Below are positions 11,136 through 23,243 of a stretch of 64,000 nucleotides of DNA, piece by piece. The stretch is from Flabesymbios commensalis (lineage: Eukaryota; Annelida; Polychaeta; Terebellida; Flabelligeridae). The stretch lies in contig OZ024903.1 in NCBI GenBank assembly GCA_964017125.1, positions 84,516,300 to 84,580,299 on the forward strand, given 5' to 3'. Below the pieces are notes generated by a model. That model searched no databases. It had not been told where the DNA came from and saw only the letters and a program-made list of their open reading frames with translations. A program made the position numbers and the translations under genes. How positions within the stretch are numbered: the stretch's first letter is position 1; every line of letters starts with the position of its first letter.

Positions 11136-13772
11136 CCGTATCCCCGCGCATAAACGTGCATGCACTTATAAGTGAAAATCGCATGTTCTAGATATGTTTT
11201 AAAATTGTTTTTTGTTCGAATATAAATGCATGCACTTGTTTTCGAAATATAAGTGCACCCATCTAAATAGTCAGTGTGTCGCCAAATCTGACACCTTAAA
11301 CGACAAGAAGAAATTAGTCTATTAAATCACAGTATATGAACCACCCCCGTAACACCCACCCCCATTTAGCCGATTATTGTTAATACGCCAGAATTATTGA
11401 AATAAACTTTGCACTCACTTAAACAGATTCTTGTGGAGTACTAATCCGCGAAAAAAAACTGATGCACAAGTGGGGGCAGCAGATCACAAGGGGTGGGAGA
11501 GTGGGGACGCGTCATGTCAGCGGGGGGAGACTCCGTGGCTGGCCAAGTCCTTAATCTCATTCAATGAGAACGTTCTTTTTATAACACTGATCGTTTGAGC
11601 CCTCTTTTGACAGAAGTGTGGATGCGACTGTTGACGATAGCTGTGAGGATTCAAACATGCACTATAGTCGGTGGGCTATATTTCAAAAGGGGCCTAAATA
11701 ACAAAGTATGCCTAACTCTCATGACAATTATGTTTCTTGGTATCATTTTAAAGATAAATATATTACCTTATATTTGAGACCGGGTAACCCTCTGAAAAGT
11801 TGTCCGAAAGAAGTAATTTAGAGCCGAATAGGTACCTACCCTCTGGTACCTGAATCTGACTGAAATTCGAGTTTATTTCTATAATAATTTATTGATTGTA
11901 ACATACATTTATTTGAAATTGAAAAAATAGGGTGTAATGTTTAAAATTGAATTGTATTTTTTACAACCTTTAAGGTCTAGAAGGTTGATATTTTTGATTA
12001 CTTTAAAAATAGCCGTCTTATCATAGCACATAAAATCGAAGGGATCGTTCAGATAACACCGTGTAATGTCATACCTTCTCATTTATGCCTTGTCAAATAT
12101 ATGTTGCATAGTTAGACTAGGTAACATTGACAAAAAAAGCTCGAAAAGTTTAATATGGAACAAAATATCATCGTGGGACAAAAATGAGTTGGGGTAAATA
12201 GCCTAACTTTTACTGTATATTTTGAAATTGCTAATACTGCAAATGACAGTATTGTGTTACTAGTATATCATGTTGTGCGGCACAGTTCCTAAGTGTTGAC
12301 AAAAGGTAAATTTAGTATATTTATATATAAATATATATATATATAAATAAATGTAAATTAAACCTTTAAGCACAAAGTCAAATTTAAATTTGGACTTACT
12401 TCAAGTTATTTCTAGTTACTTTAAAACACATCATTAAGTGTGTTGTTATTTTTTTTTAGTTATGTATGCTGATCAAAATTAAAAACGATTAAATAGATTG
12501 ACGACCAAAGGGTTCAATTATTGTGAAAAAATTGTCTAAAGTGGAGCCAAAGAGATACCTCTGGTATCTGAATCAAAAGATGATATATAAAATTAATTCA
12601 AAAAGAGTTTTTTTAATTGTAACATAATTCTTAATGCTGATTCGAAGAAAACGTGTCATTTTTTTTAATTTAATTTAATTTTTAGACCTTTTAAACTTCA
12701 GAGGTATGATATTTAATATATTCTAACACCTTCAATTTTCACTAGCTACTAGAACCCCTTGTAATGACTACTTGAACGAACAATACTCAAACCATGTGCA
12801 AATAAATCGGTGTATGTTATGCCATTTAGTCTGCTGTTGCCCGCTTTGCTCAAGAATAACATTAAAATAAGATTGAATGGTGGTACGTACAACCCAAATT
12901 GTTAATCCACATGAGGATTCCCGGAACTGAGGGTGAGGGTTAAAAAAATCCACCACCCCCCCCCCTTCATGCGCTTCGTCGCTAGTTTGAAATGAGGTAG
13001 AATATTCCCTGGTATCTCTAAAAATCGTGCACCGGCCTGGAGAAAATAAAAGAACAAGCGGACATGTACATGTTGATAGCCTAGCGTTAATTCAGTTTTC
13101 AAGAATAAAATTAGTCAATATAAAAAAAGATAAACAAAAAGAATATGGTTATTTAACCGTGCACACATATATAGGCCTATCCAAATGTATCAGAAATGGG
13201 ACAATAATATATTAATCGCTTGTTTTCTTAGAAAAAAATTCATGTTCACAAATACCGCTCCTGATGCGAAAAAAGATAGGAAGAAAGCTTGTAATTTGTC
13301 TAAAACATATGAATTAATTGGAGTGAAAAGGTTAATCTAGCATATAAAATAGCTCATCAGCGGGATATAATGATTAGGCCTACCCACTATATGGAATGAT
13401 GCTGGCTGTTGAAACAGTGAAGATTTGTTTGCGCCTGGCAACTATAGACTTATATTTATATAATAAGTGCAAATATTGTGTTGTTTTCTTGATGTAAGGT
13501 TATATAATGCACATCTCGATGCTAAGATAGTGTATTAATAAGGCTATGTGTACTATAAATGTCGTTGCAAAACAAATAAGATTACAAATTAGCATTTTTA
13601 TATTAAAATATTTATCATTTGTTTATTATCAAGATCATTTCATGTTCAATATAAATGCATGTATTTTTCTTAATATATTTTTTATGTTCGAATATAAGTG
13701 CATGCACCTGTTTTCAAAAACTAAGTGCATCTTCAAATATAAGTGCATGCACGTTTATGCGCGGGGATACGG
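11136..13772. mobile_element. 2.64-kb TIR element with perfect long inverted ends and TA flanks
   Basis: CCGTATCCCCGCGCATAAAC then GTGCATGCACTTAT at 11136 is exactly mirrored by ATAAGTGCATGCAC then GTTTATGCGCGGGGATACGG ending at 13772. TA flanks both ends (11134-11135, 13773-13774). The word AAGTGCATGCA recurs subterminally at both ends (about 11227, 13700), as transposase-binding repeats do. Inside, two diverged related blocks (about 11830-12020 and 12540-12720, sharing CCTCTGGTAYCTGAATC) lie in direct orientation. No long transposase frame is visible, so it is probably non-autonomous or badly decayed. Confidence 0.82.
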
Positions 13773-13865
13773 TATGCTAAAAGTGTTCTATTGTTTGCTT
13801 AGATATTCCATGAATAGCTGTTGTACCACCTCCTTGAAAACACATGTAGGAATTAAAATCGATCA

Positions 13866-14102
13866 TGGCCCCGTTTTATCATCCGGAAAAGAAGCGAGCT
13901 GTTATTAATAGCTCACTAGCATATGAAGATCGTTAAGGTTCAACAAGGGGGGTCAGGGTGCTCGTATCCTCCCTATAGGCAACATGTTAGAGAGGGAGAC
14001 AAACGAGGAAAATCAACGAGCTTTTTATATTCTCTAAGCGCAGGCCAAGATCACGAGAATTGATAAGAGCTCGTTTCTTTTCTGGGTGATAAAACGAGAC
14101 CC
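13866..14102. mobile_element. Foldback element with 30-bp arms
   Basis: The left arm CCCCGTTTTATCATCCGGAA (then AAGAAGCGAGCT) pairs with AGCTCGTTTCTTTTCTGGGT (then GATAAAACGAG) at 14069-14099. The element is about 235 bp with no coding sense. It lies just outside the end of the 2.64-kb TIR element. Confidence 0.72.
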
Positions 14103-14104
14103 TG

Positions 14105-14540
14105 TTGTGTACCTAAGTCGAAAAGAAGGCTGCTCACGAAAAATCGCATGAAAATTGACACTTTTGCTGAAATTATTTCAACATCGATAAACCTACAGCG
14201 TCAATGTTTTTTTCTAAAAATGCATCATTGTCCAATACATGAAATGGTTATTTCACCTGCTCAAATAGTATTCTCAAAATGTACAATATCCAACAAAGTA
14301 TATTGATAAAGTGTCTTGCTTTCTACCTTGCTCTTATTTTTCTTAGAAAGCAGGTTATCTCTAAAATAAAAATTGATAGAAAACAGGACACTTTTTCAAA
14401 ACTACTTTGTTGAATATCGTAGATTTGGATGTCAATATTTGAGAAGGTAGTTTTATCCATGTTGAAATAAAATCAATAAAAGTGTCCATTTGCATGCCGA
14501 TATTTCGTGAGCAGACATTTACCTGACATTAGGTACACAC
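14105..14540. mobile_element. Large foldback MITE, nearly fully palindromic
   Basis: Ends TGTGTACCTAA (14105) and TTAGGTACACA (14540). The arms pair imperfectly along about 200 bp each: GCTGCTCACGAAAAATCGCA with the matching TGCATGCCGATATTTCGTGA, and CAATATCCAACAAAGTA with TACTTTGTTGAATATCG, closing near 14335. It starts only a few bases after the previous foldback. Confidence 0.78.
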
Positions 14541-15600
14541 TAAATCATAGATTTGTGATAGATTTGTGTTTGCTAGGGTGTAGCCTACAGTGGCTATTCA
14601 GAAATAGTCAACTAAACTGTTTTTTCAAATTGCAAATATATATGAAGTTGTGCACTGTAATTCCTAATTTTATGGGGATAGTCCCTTTGCTATACAGAAA
14701 TGGTGTGACAGTAATAGCAGATCAACAACACTTTTAGGAGGTGGGTTCAGTGGTCAGTAAAGCTATTTCTGACGATTTTTACCAATTGAAGCATCGTATT
14801 TCACAGATTTACCAAGTGCTGATGCGTTGTCAATTGATACATCATACTAAATCTGCATAATGGAGAGAAAATGCCTGATATTATGGAATAAAATGTACAA
14901 TTAACTAGTTGTATTGGCCGCCAGCTAAATTCCGCTTGTACACGCCCGGGTGTTAAAAAACACGCGCGAGAATTGTATCGCATGCGAGTGCTACGGTTGT
15001 TTATAAACGGGCGGCCATTTATAGAGGGCTGGACCTGCACCTGTGTAAATCATCCATAACCGACTGCATGGCATGTCCCTACACTGAACATGTTTATTGC
15101 TAACAAAATAACATTATAAAGTAATACCTCCACAGGCTCAGGTAGGCGTAGGCCCCTAAGCAAGGAATCTATGCCTTCCTAAGCCCACTCACTCAAGTTA
15201 TCGAGCTGGAAAAATCTGTATTTTTCACACACAGTCTATCTAATACCGGTAGGCTACCTCAAATCACCATCCCTGTCCATGGTCACGGCCTACGATTCGT
15301 GTCTGCATGTGTATCTTCTATTTTGTTTATGGTCTGTATAGCACACGTGCATACATAATTATTCACGTGTAGACTAGGCATGTAGTAGTTGTACGGGCGT
15401 ACACATTAGGGCCATGCGTGATAAAAACGTCATTATAAGCAGCTGAACCATTCAGGCTGAACTGGGCTGATAAGCTAAAAGCTGAACTATTTAGTTTGGA
15501 GTCCTGTCACACTTCTATTACAACACGCCACACAGTGATTAAAACTAAACTATTTCGTTGGGAGTCCTGCTTATGCGCAAAATCGTACAAACAGTGTATA
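14541..15600. other. Non-coding stretch, nothing recognised
   Basis: Open frames of 76 and 79 residues here have no domain and no splice context. A short sequence near 15430-15560 repeats GCTGAACTATTT / AAACTATTTCGTTGGGAGTCC in two diverged versions, but no element ends were found. Confidence 0.45.
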
Positions 15601-15713
15601 CTCAGCAAGCATTATCGGCATACAGGGTCAATGTTAAAGTAATGCTGGGCCAGCGTCGGAGACGGTGTACCAGAATTACTTCAACATTGACCCAGCATGT
15701 CGTGTTTGCTGGG
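15601..15713. mobile_element. CCCAGCAAACAC-family MITE, diverged copy
   Basis: Imperfect hairpin from CAGCAAGCATTATCGGCA to GTCGTGTTTGCTGGG. Inner arms are GTCAATGTTAAAGTAATGCT and AATTACTTCAACATTGACCC around a core GCGTCGGAGACGG. It is a more distant member of the family seen at 17766, 20688, 23744, 23958, 34107, 53570 and 56173. Confidence 0.7.
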
Positions 15714-16428
15714 AGACGAAACTGGAACATGATACTCTGTCGAACTTTCATGAATATATTAGATTGAGACCTTTTCTAAGCATGCATATATTGTTTTCGA
15801 ATAAGAAATCGTTCATTATTGCTTGGCGCTAAGCACAAATTTTAAACTAAAATGTTATTGGTGGAAAAAAACGGTCCGAGAATATAATATGAGACCCGCC
15901 ACAAAAGAAAGCACGTGAGGTCAAAATTGGATTTTTTGTACATTTGATAGCCGTGTACTTCCTGTTTCAAAATCTGTTTTCAAAATCTGTGTTATTTTAA
16001 TTTTATTTTATGAGGTTTGTAGCTGTTCAATTTTAGTCATGTTGACCTAACTATAGTTGAATTAAATTTATATAGCGCCATATATAACTGTAACAATAAT
16101 GCCACCTGCACCCTTCCGCATAAATAATGCAGCTACAGTGATATTCCAAGCTGGAAACTCGCGGGTACTAATATATATTATTTTCTGGCTCACTGACGTT
16201 AAGAAAGCAATTGTAATACTACTTATTGTTGAGTAGTGATCACACACAGGAAAACATCTTGTAAACATGTTACAGTGACTGAGACACAATATATTAACAA
16301 CTAGCGCGTTGAAGGCTGAATTATTTACATGAGATGACAAAAGGCCGGAGGAAAGAAATAATTCAATGACTTGTACGGAGAAGCGGAATTTGTAGGGAGA
16401 AGTGGCCTCTACAAATCGTGCCCTTGGA
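15714..16428. other. Non-coding stretch before the palindrome
   Basis: A 129-residue minus-strand open frame (16457-16068) runs into the palindrome and shows no known domain. I treat it as chance. No other structure was seen. Confidence 0.4.
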
Positions 16429-16480
16429 TATGAAAGGGTGTATCTGCCACTTTGCAAAGTGGCAGATACACCCTTTCATA
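16429..16480. repeat. Perfect 52-bp palindrome with no spacer
   Basis: TATGAAAGGGTGTATCTGCC then ACTTTG at 16429-16454 is followed immediately by its exact reverse complement at 16455-16480. All 26 base pairs match. Perfect, spacer-free palindromes of this size are unstable in replication, so this one is probably young, under repair, or an assembly artefact. Confidence 0.95.
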
Positions 16481-17396
16481 ACAGAGGGAACCACATGGTT
16501 TAGCTCTATGCCCTACCGACCCTCACTATAATTAATTGTGCATACACTTATATATTGGTTTACAAAGAGAAAATGTTCAATTTTGTTTATAATACTGCTC
16601 ACCCTCGCTTGGACGTATCACACGTCTTGTATTATATTACGCTGAATGAATGAAATAAACACAAACATTACATGTTTCCATGTGTTCGCATATAATCGGT
16701 ATATGCAAGGTAAATATAATCATTTCCCCTGGTATAGACATGTGATCGGTATTTTAAAAACAAGGTTTTGTTTGCATCCCCAAACATAATTCTTACAACA
16801 GGAGAATCATTTATCAATTTAATAACTCAAAGATCCATGCAGTTCTTTATAAGTAACAGCAGTATCATCCCCTAGGAGATAAAATGTTGTATGTGCCACT
16901 CATTTGTGCATTTAATATTTCGTCTGCTAAGGTATTATATGAGCATTATATTATTTATTATTTAGTGTGTGGGCCTACTTTAGGGATATAAATATGAACA
17001 ATTACATGTTTTTATTTTCAAATAATTTTAAGTAGACATATACATCCACGCCACTTTATAATGTGTTATTTACAAGTGAAACCCAACAGATCTATGAATG
17101 TCCTTGGGTCTACCGATATCTGTATCTATATCTGTATATTACGTGGCAGTACGCACTATTGTGCTATCGCGCCACGGGAGTAACTTAGCAAGGCCTGTTG
17201 TCATTCATGATATAATTCATAGCCTTATGTGCATGCCAAGTACTCCACATTGTGGATTTTCTGAGGTCTCGCCGCATGGAAACTGTGCCTACGTCCATTG
17301 AGATTCTTTTACGTCCAACCCAAAGTCAGTCAGAAGAGCCATCTGATTTACGTGGTTCTCTGAGCCCCACGACACGACATCGCTACACGATGTCCT
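16481..17396. other. Non-coding stretch, nothing recognised
   Basis: AT-rich sequence without long frames, array or inverted ends that I could find. Confidence 0.45.
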
Positions 17397-17516
17397 AGTG
17401 TATACGGCACCTGGCAGTCCCAGGCGATCACCCATCCAATTATGAACCGGGTGCGACGTTGCTTAACTTCAGTGATCGAGCCGACACCGATGAGACAACG
17501 CCGTATTCCGTATATA
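17397..17516 (-). pseudogene. 5S rRNA-like sequence (pseudogene or 5S-derived SINE head)
   Basis: Read on the minus strand it contains CTCGATCACTGAAGTTAAGC, AACGTCGCACCCGG, AATTGGATGGGTGATCGCCT and GGGACTGCCAGGTGCCGTA. These align with animal 5S rRNA through the internal control region (box A, intermediate element, box C) to the 3' end, over about 120 bases. The first third and several paired positions are diverged and no T-run terminator follows, so it is unlikely to be a working gene. A 5S-derived SINE (SINE3 type) is the main alternative. Confidence 0.8.
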
Positions 17517-17765
17517 ATGCGTGACGTTCCCATATGGAGATTTATCGACATCACCTGAGTTCGTGAAAAATCACTGATCGACACGGGAGACACATTAGTT
17601 CATGTGGGGCAAGACAACCCACAGCCCAATATGTTCCTCGCGAAGGAAAGTTCTTACTTTACTGTAGTATGCATATAATATATTTGAAAAAAAAGTTAAA
17701 TTGTTCTTTATTTACCTCGGTATATTACTGAAACTAGAAATTACCCTTTTCCAGACTATAGCTGG

Positions 17766-17873
17766 CCCAACAAACTCAAAACATTTGTATGACATTTATA
17801 CAACGACGGCCAAACGTCTTCGACGTTGGTCCAACTTTGTATAAATGTTATACCAATGTTTTGTGTTTGCTGG
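17766..17873. mobile_element. CCCAGCAAACAC-family MITE
   Basis: Hairpin from CCCAACAAACTCAAAACATT to AATGTTTTGTGTTTGCTGG, with arms ATTTATACAACG / TTTGTATAAATG and core GTCTTCGACGTTGG. Confidence 0.85.
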
Positions 17874-18091
17874 AGGGCCACCATCTGAATGCTGGGACCA
17901 TATAGAGACAAGGAACTGTAGGCCTATACCCGATCACAATACCGTGTATTTTACAGTTATCATCGAATCCGGTGGTATGTCGTTAATGAGTAGATACTGA
18001 GAAGCACACTTTGGTTGCAATGATCCGAAGTTCAAAACATAACACTCTGCAATGATAGTCTGGGTTGAAAAAAGCAGAATATTTTTCATTT

Positions 18092-20015
18092 TTGAATTGA
18101 ATTGAATTGAAAATTGTTTTTATTTTTCCAGCACATTCAAAATACATTTTAACAAATCACAAAATATAAAATAAACCAATTGGTATTTTCAAACAAACTT
18201 TGTTGTAATCACACAATTTATACAGGAAAAACAGAGCATTACAGAAGTTAAAGAACTTATTAAAATGTAACACTCTATGTATATTTTAATTGAGATATAT
18301 ATTTCTTTCTTTTTATTTCATTTTCCCGGATGAAAAAAAACCTGCACTAAAACACTCGATATTCCTATCAAATAAACAATATTTGAACAAATAAGAATAA
18401 ATCTACAATAATTGTTACTACCGGCTGTTTCTGACGACTAATATAATATACATGTGATGATCATGAATATGACTAGTGACAATGCTAACTATTAACTTAA
18501 TAAAAAAGAAATAACAATAATAAGAAACACGTGGCAAACGATAAAGATGACTATTCATCTTTCTGCAGATTTATATTATTTGCAAATGATAAAGATGACT
18601 AGATGATTGGAACCGCAGTATCAATTCAAATCCAGCATCAAATCAAGTATTCCTGAAGCTATAGATACTAGGGTCAACACAATACTGTTTGCACCAACAC
18701 TACTTCCTATATAGCAAATAAAAAACACTTCTATCAGTGAACTGTAATACACATAAAAAAATATATACATTGGAATCTATAGTCCCCTTCCTTACAGCAT
18801 CACATTAGGTTTTTATATTTAAGAATTACTTGGTTTTTGAACATACATTTGAATGTTATTAACTTTGACACATTCTTCAATTTTTTATCCAATTGATTCC
18901 ACAATTTTACACCATATATGGAAATATTCATGGATTTATGAGTTGTACGTATATATACTTGCTTAAAATCTTGAGTATGCCTGGTCTTATAAGAATCTTT
19001 CTTTATCATTTTATAATAATTCATGATATTTGGTGGCAATACTTTTTGTTTAACTTTAAACACAATTATTGCAATCTTTAAGTCAATTAAATCAGATAGT
19101 TTTAATAATTTCAAATCTACAAACAATTCATTTGTGTCATCTAATCTCCGCACTTTACTCATTGTTCTCACTACTTTTTTCTGAAGTAAATAAAGTGAAT
19201 TAATATATGTTATATAAGTTTTACCCCAAATTTTTTAACAATAAAACAAATAAGGCATAAAAAGAGAGCAGTACAAGATTTTAAGAGAAAATGTATCCAA
19301 ATACTTACTGGCTCTATATGTAATAGCATTACTTTTAGCTAATTTTGACTTGATCATGCAGATATGTTCCTTCCAATTTAATTTATTATCCATCAAAACT
19401 CCCAAAAAGTTAGTAACAAAAACTTCCTCTATTTCTTTATCACCAATACGTAATTCTATTTTGACGTTAGAGTGTCTATTCCCAAATCTCATGAAGTTTG
19501 TCCTCGACACATTAAGTGATAACTTATTTAAAGCAAACCACCCATTCAATTTTTCCAATTCCTTGTTGATATTAACACATAATTCCTTCAAGTCAAAACC
19601 GAAAGAATAAATATTTGTATCTTCAGCAAACAAAATGAACTTCATAATATTCGACACCTTACAAAGGTCATTATTATATAAAATAAACAACTTAGACACT
19701 AAAATAGACCCTTGTGGAACTCCACATACAACTTTATATATATCCGAGTTAATCCAGTAAATAGCTGGATAGCCACATATTTGCTTCCCCCCTAATTCCA
19801 AAATGTTGAAGTTATTGTATAAGCAGTTTATGATCTATTGTATCAAATGCCTTTTTCAGGTCAATAAAAACACCTACAGTATACATTTTTTCATCCATTG
19901 CAAAAGATATCTCTTCTGTGAGTTCCATCATAGCAAGTGCTGTTGCTTTTCCTGACCGAAAGCCATACTGACTATCATTTAGTAAACTGAATCCAATAAG
20001 CCTTGATAATCTTGC
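18092..20015 (-). mobile_element. 5'-truncated LINE, Rex1/Daphne/CR1-group-like reverse transcriptase
   Basis: Minus-strand translation gives, near 19990-19820, DSQYGFRSGKATALAMMEL and VFIDLKKAFDTIDH (RT finger and palm motifs). In another frame from about 19730 come CGVPQGSILVSKLF, FAEDTNIYSF (active-site position, FADD changed to FAED) and NGWFALNKLSLNVSRTNFM. A third part at 19171-18800 is the C-terminal tail (VRRLDDTNELFVDLKLLKLSDLIDLK). The copy ends in a (TTCAA)n microsatellite tail at about 18092-18115, as in Rex1/Daphne-like elements. At least one frame change lies near 19800. The altered catalytic residue and frame changes make it dead. Clade assignment is tentative. Confidence 0.85.
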
Positions 20016-20687
20016 TCATCTTATTTTTCTTCTGCACAACAATGATTTATTTTTTATTCTACTCTCTCAGAAATAATGAAACTCCAAGCTGTCGGTTTAT
20101 TTGCTGGGCTGTTTAACGAACAGCAGCATACAGAACGGTTTTAGCACATCTAAATTCCCTACATGTGAAGACTGTTCATTAGTTTTCCTTTCACATGACT
20201 GATATAACTTAACTTGTTTAGTTGTTTCACTCTCAATAGAATTGCCGCTCATGTGATTCCTTGTTTGTTCATCGGATGGAGCCTGTTTGCCGAACGTTTC
20301 CGGATGAACTTTAGGCCTGCGCTTTGTCATCTGGACTGTACTGGGAACTCTTCTCTGCACTGGGAATTAGTTTGATCGGCTCTACGCAATGATGAGCCCC
20401 GTGGACATGCCTGTGATAAAAATTCGATACAGATATAGGTCTACATGTTATTAGATGGATATGATGTTTGCCGTTTATTGGTTGATCTCCACCAATTAGA
20501 AGCCCACTATATGGCTTTCCCAACTATTGGACGTTAATAAAAATAATCATTACCGTTTTTATTAGTAATTAAGTCACAAACCTCTATGCATACAGATAGT
20601 AAACAAACATCAGTCTTGTAAGCCAACTGAATCAACATTGACTCTCTCGCTGGATAACCTTCCTGATTATTGACACATCAGCATGTT
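20016..20687. other. Non-coding stretch left of a MITE
   Basis: Two minus-strand frames of 70 and 87 residues (20097-20523) show no domain. No repeat boundaries found. Confidence 0.4.
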
Positions 20688-20796
20688 CCCAGCAAACACA
20701 AAACATTTGTATACCATTTATCAAATGTTGTACCAACGTCGAAGAAGTTAGGCCGACGTTGTATAAATCTAATTCAAATGTTTTGTGTTCGCTGGG
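20688..20796. mobile_element. CCCAGCAAACAC-family MITE
   Basis: CCCAGCAAACACAAAACATT at the left and AAATGTTTTGTGTTCGCTGGG at the right bound a 109-bp hairpin with core CCAACGTCGAAGAAGTTAGG. Confidence 0.88.
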
Positions 20797-21439
20797 TTAC
20801 TATAGTTTATAGATAATTGGTCAGTTTATGTGTACTTTAGCCAATTATTTGTCTACGTTATATCAAATATTTGGTGAAGATTGCACAGACGTGCAAGTAA
20901 TTAGCCAGATATTGAAACCAGATGTGTAATTATATGGTTATAATAAAGCTGAGACCACTCCACTGACACCCTTCGAGCTATCTGCCATGTTACATTTGCA
21001 TTTTTCAGTTAACTACAGAAACAAATAGTTCTGAAAGTTGTTCTTCTTAACTGTGTTGTGCACGAGGTAGAGGTTTCACATGATGGTCTGTGTGCAGCCT
21101 CCTTAATTCTATGATTCCTTGGAGTAAATAACCATTATTTTCTATGATGTCTATGTTGTCAGGAGATAATGTTTTAATTAATTCCAACCAGCACAAAAAT
21201 TAAAACGCAATGTTAAAAAAAGACTGTTCTGACAAATATGGCAAGCTAACACATATCAAACCTTTACATATTTGACATGCATGTGGGTGTGTATAGGAAC
21301 TTAAGTCTAAGTTCTCTATCACTTTTCAACTCCCGTTTGGGCGACTGTACGCAAATAACTTGACATTGACTCCATGATGTTCTTGATGCTTTATTGATAT
21401 CAATTATGATTCATCTATAACGCTGTGCACTGTGGATGG

Positions 21440-21640
21440 TGATGGAAAGTGGAACGCAGCGGCCTCGGCCTCTTAGCTAGCTCTGCAGGGGCAAGACAGA
21501 CGTCTGTCCGCCCCGCTGGCTGAATTGCAAGTGGTAGAGTGGAGCGTGTTTGACCGTGTTGGTTAGCGGCGCCGGCGTCAGTCAGGGGGCGGCCTCTCGT
21601 CAGATGCCGAACCCTGCCGAACGCCGCAGAAACCGGTAAC
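21440..21640. other. Isolated GC-rich, CpG-rich island of about 200 bp
   Basis: Between AT-rich flanks lies a block containing GCAGCGGCCTCGGCCTC, CGTCTGTCCGCCCCGCTGG, GCGGCGCCGGCGTC, GGGGGCGGCC and CGAACGCCGCAG. A minus-strand frame (21708-21415) spans it but has no domain. It could be an element promoter, a CpG island of an unseen exon, or a fragment of a GC-rich repeat. I cannot decide between these. Confidence 0.5.
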
Positions 21641-21724
21641 TTATCCCCACATGTGTGTCTGTGTATGTGCGAGCGTGCATGTGATAGTGTGCTATATAGT
21701 GTAGTCATTCTTGCAAATTAATTT

Positions 21725-23243
21725 GGACAAATATCTAAAGGTTTATGATGTATTTTGGTAGATATAGATCCCAACTAACATGTCCGAAAAGTCCCAAGAA
21801 AAACTCCTGTTCAAATTCGAGAAGTTGACTAAAACTATGTTTCAATACACGATTGCTTGCGAAAATCTAAATGTTCATTTTTCAAATGTCAGGTAGCATT
21901 ACTCATGCTTCTGGACACCAGGAATCGATTGTACCTATCAGTTTGACTTTAAATGCAAAGAATGGTTGACTTAAAGTTGATCTAGCTATTTTTCAGAAAA
22001 AAATAATTATATTTTAAATGATTTAATGGGTATATTGTGTTGCGGAGTGACCACCTACAATATTGGTATTTGGTTTGTTTGTCAAGTATTAGCATTGATC
22101 CCATGAGTCTATCATATCAAGTGTATATTTTAAGTCAACGAAATAAAACTCAATTGGGAGTGATCACTAAATGATCGTAGCCTAAAGTTTTGCTAATTAT
22201 TTTTCAAATCAAATGTAATCAATTGATACCGTTTTTCATTACAGTTCAAGATTGCTATTTGATAATCAACATTTGTCGACTCATAATATCAAGTTAATAA
22301 GTCAAAAAATTATAATAGTGAGGTTAAGGAGAGGGTTTGACTCTGGGAATGAGCTCTCTTAATGATCTATGCCAGTGGCTACAGCACAATATCCATGTAT
22401 TTTTCAGTTTAAGAACTGATATTTCATATGGAACATGTCTCTAATGGTCTCTAAAATACTACTTTACAGAACCACTGCAGTTTAATAATTGATGAGGTTA
22501 AAATTCAGGCTTTTGCCCAAACTTAGAATTTATTAGTTAGTTAACTATCAATCACACCCAGGATACATTGAATTTCTGTACCGCTAGATCGTTATTAAGA
22601 AAACAATATTCTCAACAAGAGCATTTGCATAACTTGAGACTGAATGACCAAGTACACAACAATAAGAACATTAGAAAACAAAAAAAAACATAAATAAAAT
22701 ACAAACATAAATAAACACAAATAATAATAAACATACAAAAAACATAAATAAAAACATTTAAACTAATAAAATAGCATATACACAATGCAATTGTGGATAT
22801 TGTCCATGTAAATATGTCGAATTGACATTACAAAATGTACATAACTAATATAATATATACATCACAACTGTTGATTTGAAATCGTCTTTTACAATTAAAG
22901 TTGCAACAAACGTTTCAAATGTTTCTTATTTTGTGATATTCAAATTTCTTGACCCTCTAAACATACGAATCAATATATTACAATAACAATTTGCATATTT
23001 ATTGGTCAAGAAATGTGATTTTTAGCATAATAGCTAGTGTATATTGCGGCCATCTTGAATTTGCTTGTAACAAAGTTATGCCATCACTCCATTTTTCATC
23101 ACATTATGTACCTCTGGCTGGCTGACTATTCGTCGATTTAACAAATTTGGACAGAAATTTTGCTTAGGACTTTTCAGGATGGCTAGCTGGGACTTATATC
23201 TACCATAATAAATCATAAAACCTTTGTTAGCAATTTGTCCAGA
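21725..23243. mobile_element. 1.5-kb element bounded by imperfect inverted repeats of about 100 bp
   Basis: The left arm GGACAAATATCTAAAGG...TTTTGGTAGATATAGATCCC...CCGAAAAGTCCCAAG (21725-21830) resembles the reverse complement of 23140-23243 (GGACAAATTGCTAAC...TATGGTAGATATAAGTCCCA...CTGAAAAGTCCTAAG) at roughly three quarters of positions. The interior has no long frame and includes an A-rich stretch at 22678-22760. Confidence 0.6.

Noticed and set aside
16068-16457. 129-residue minus-strand frame
   Set aside because: It begins in the perfect palindrome, has no recognisable domain and no splice context. Such a length can occur by chance.
21415-21708. 97-residue minus-strand frame over the GC-rich block
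   Set aside because: Frames are easily open in GC-rich DNA. There is no domain and no splice support.
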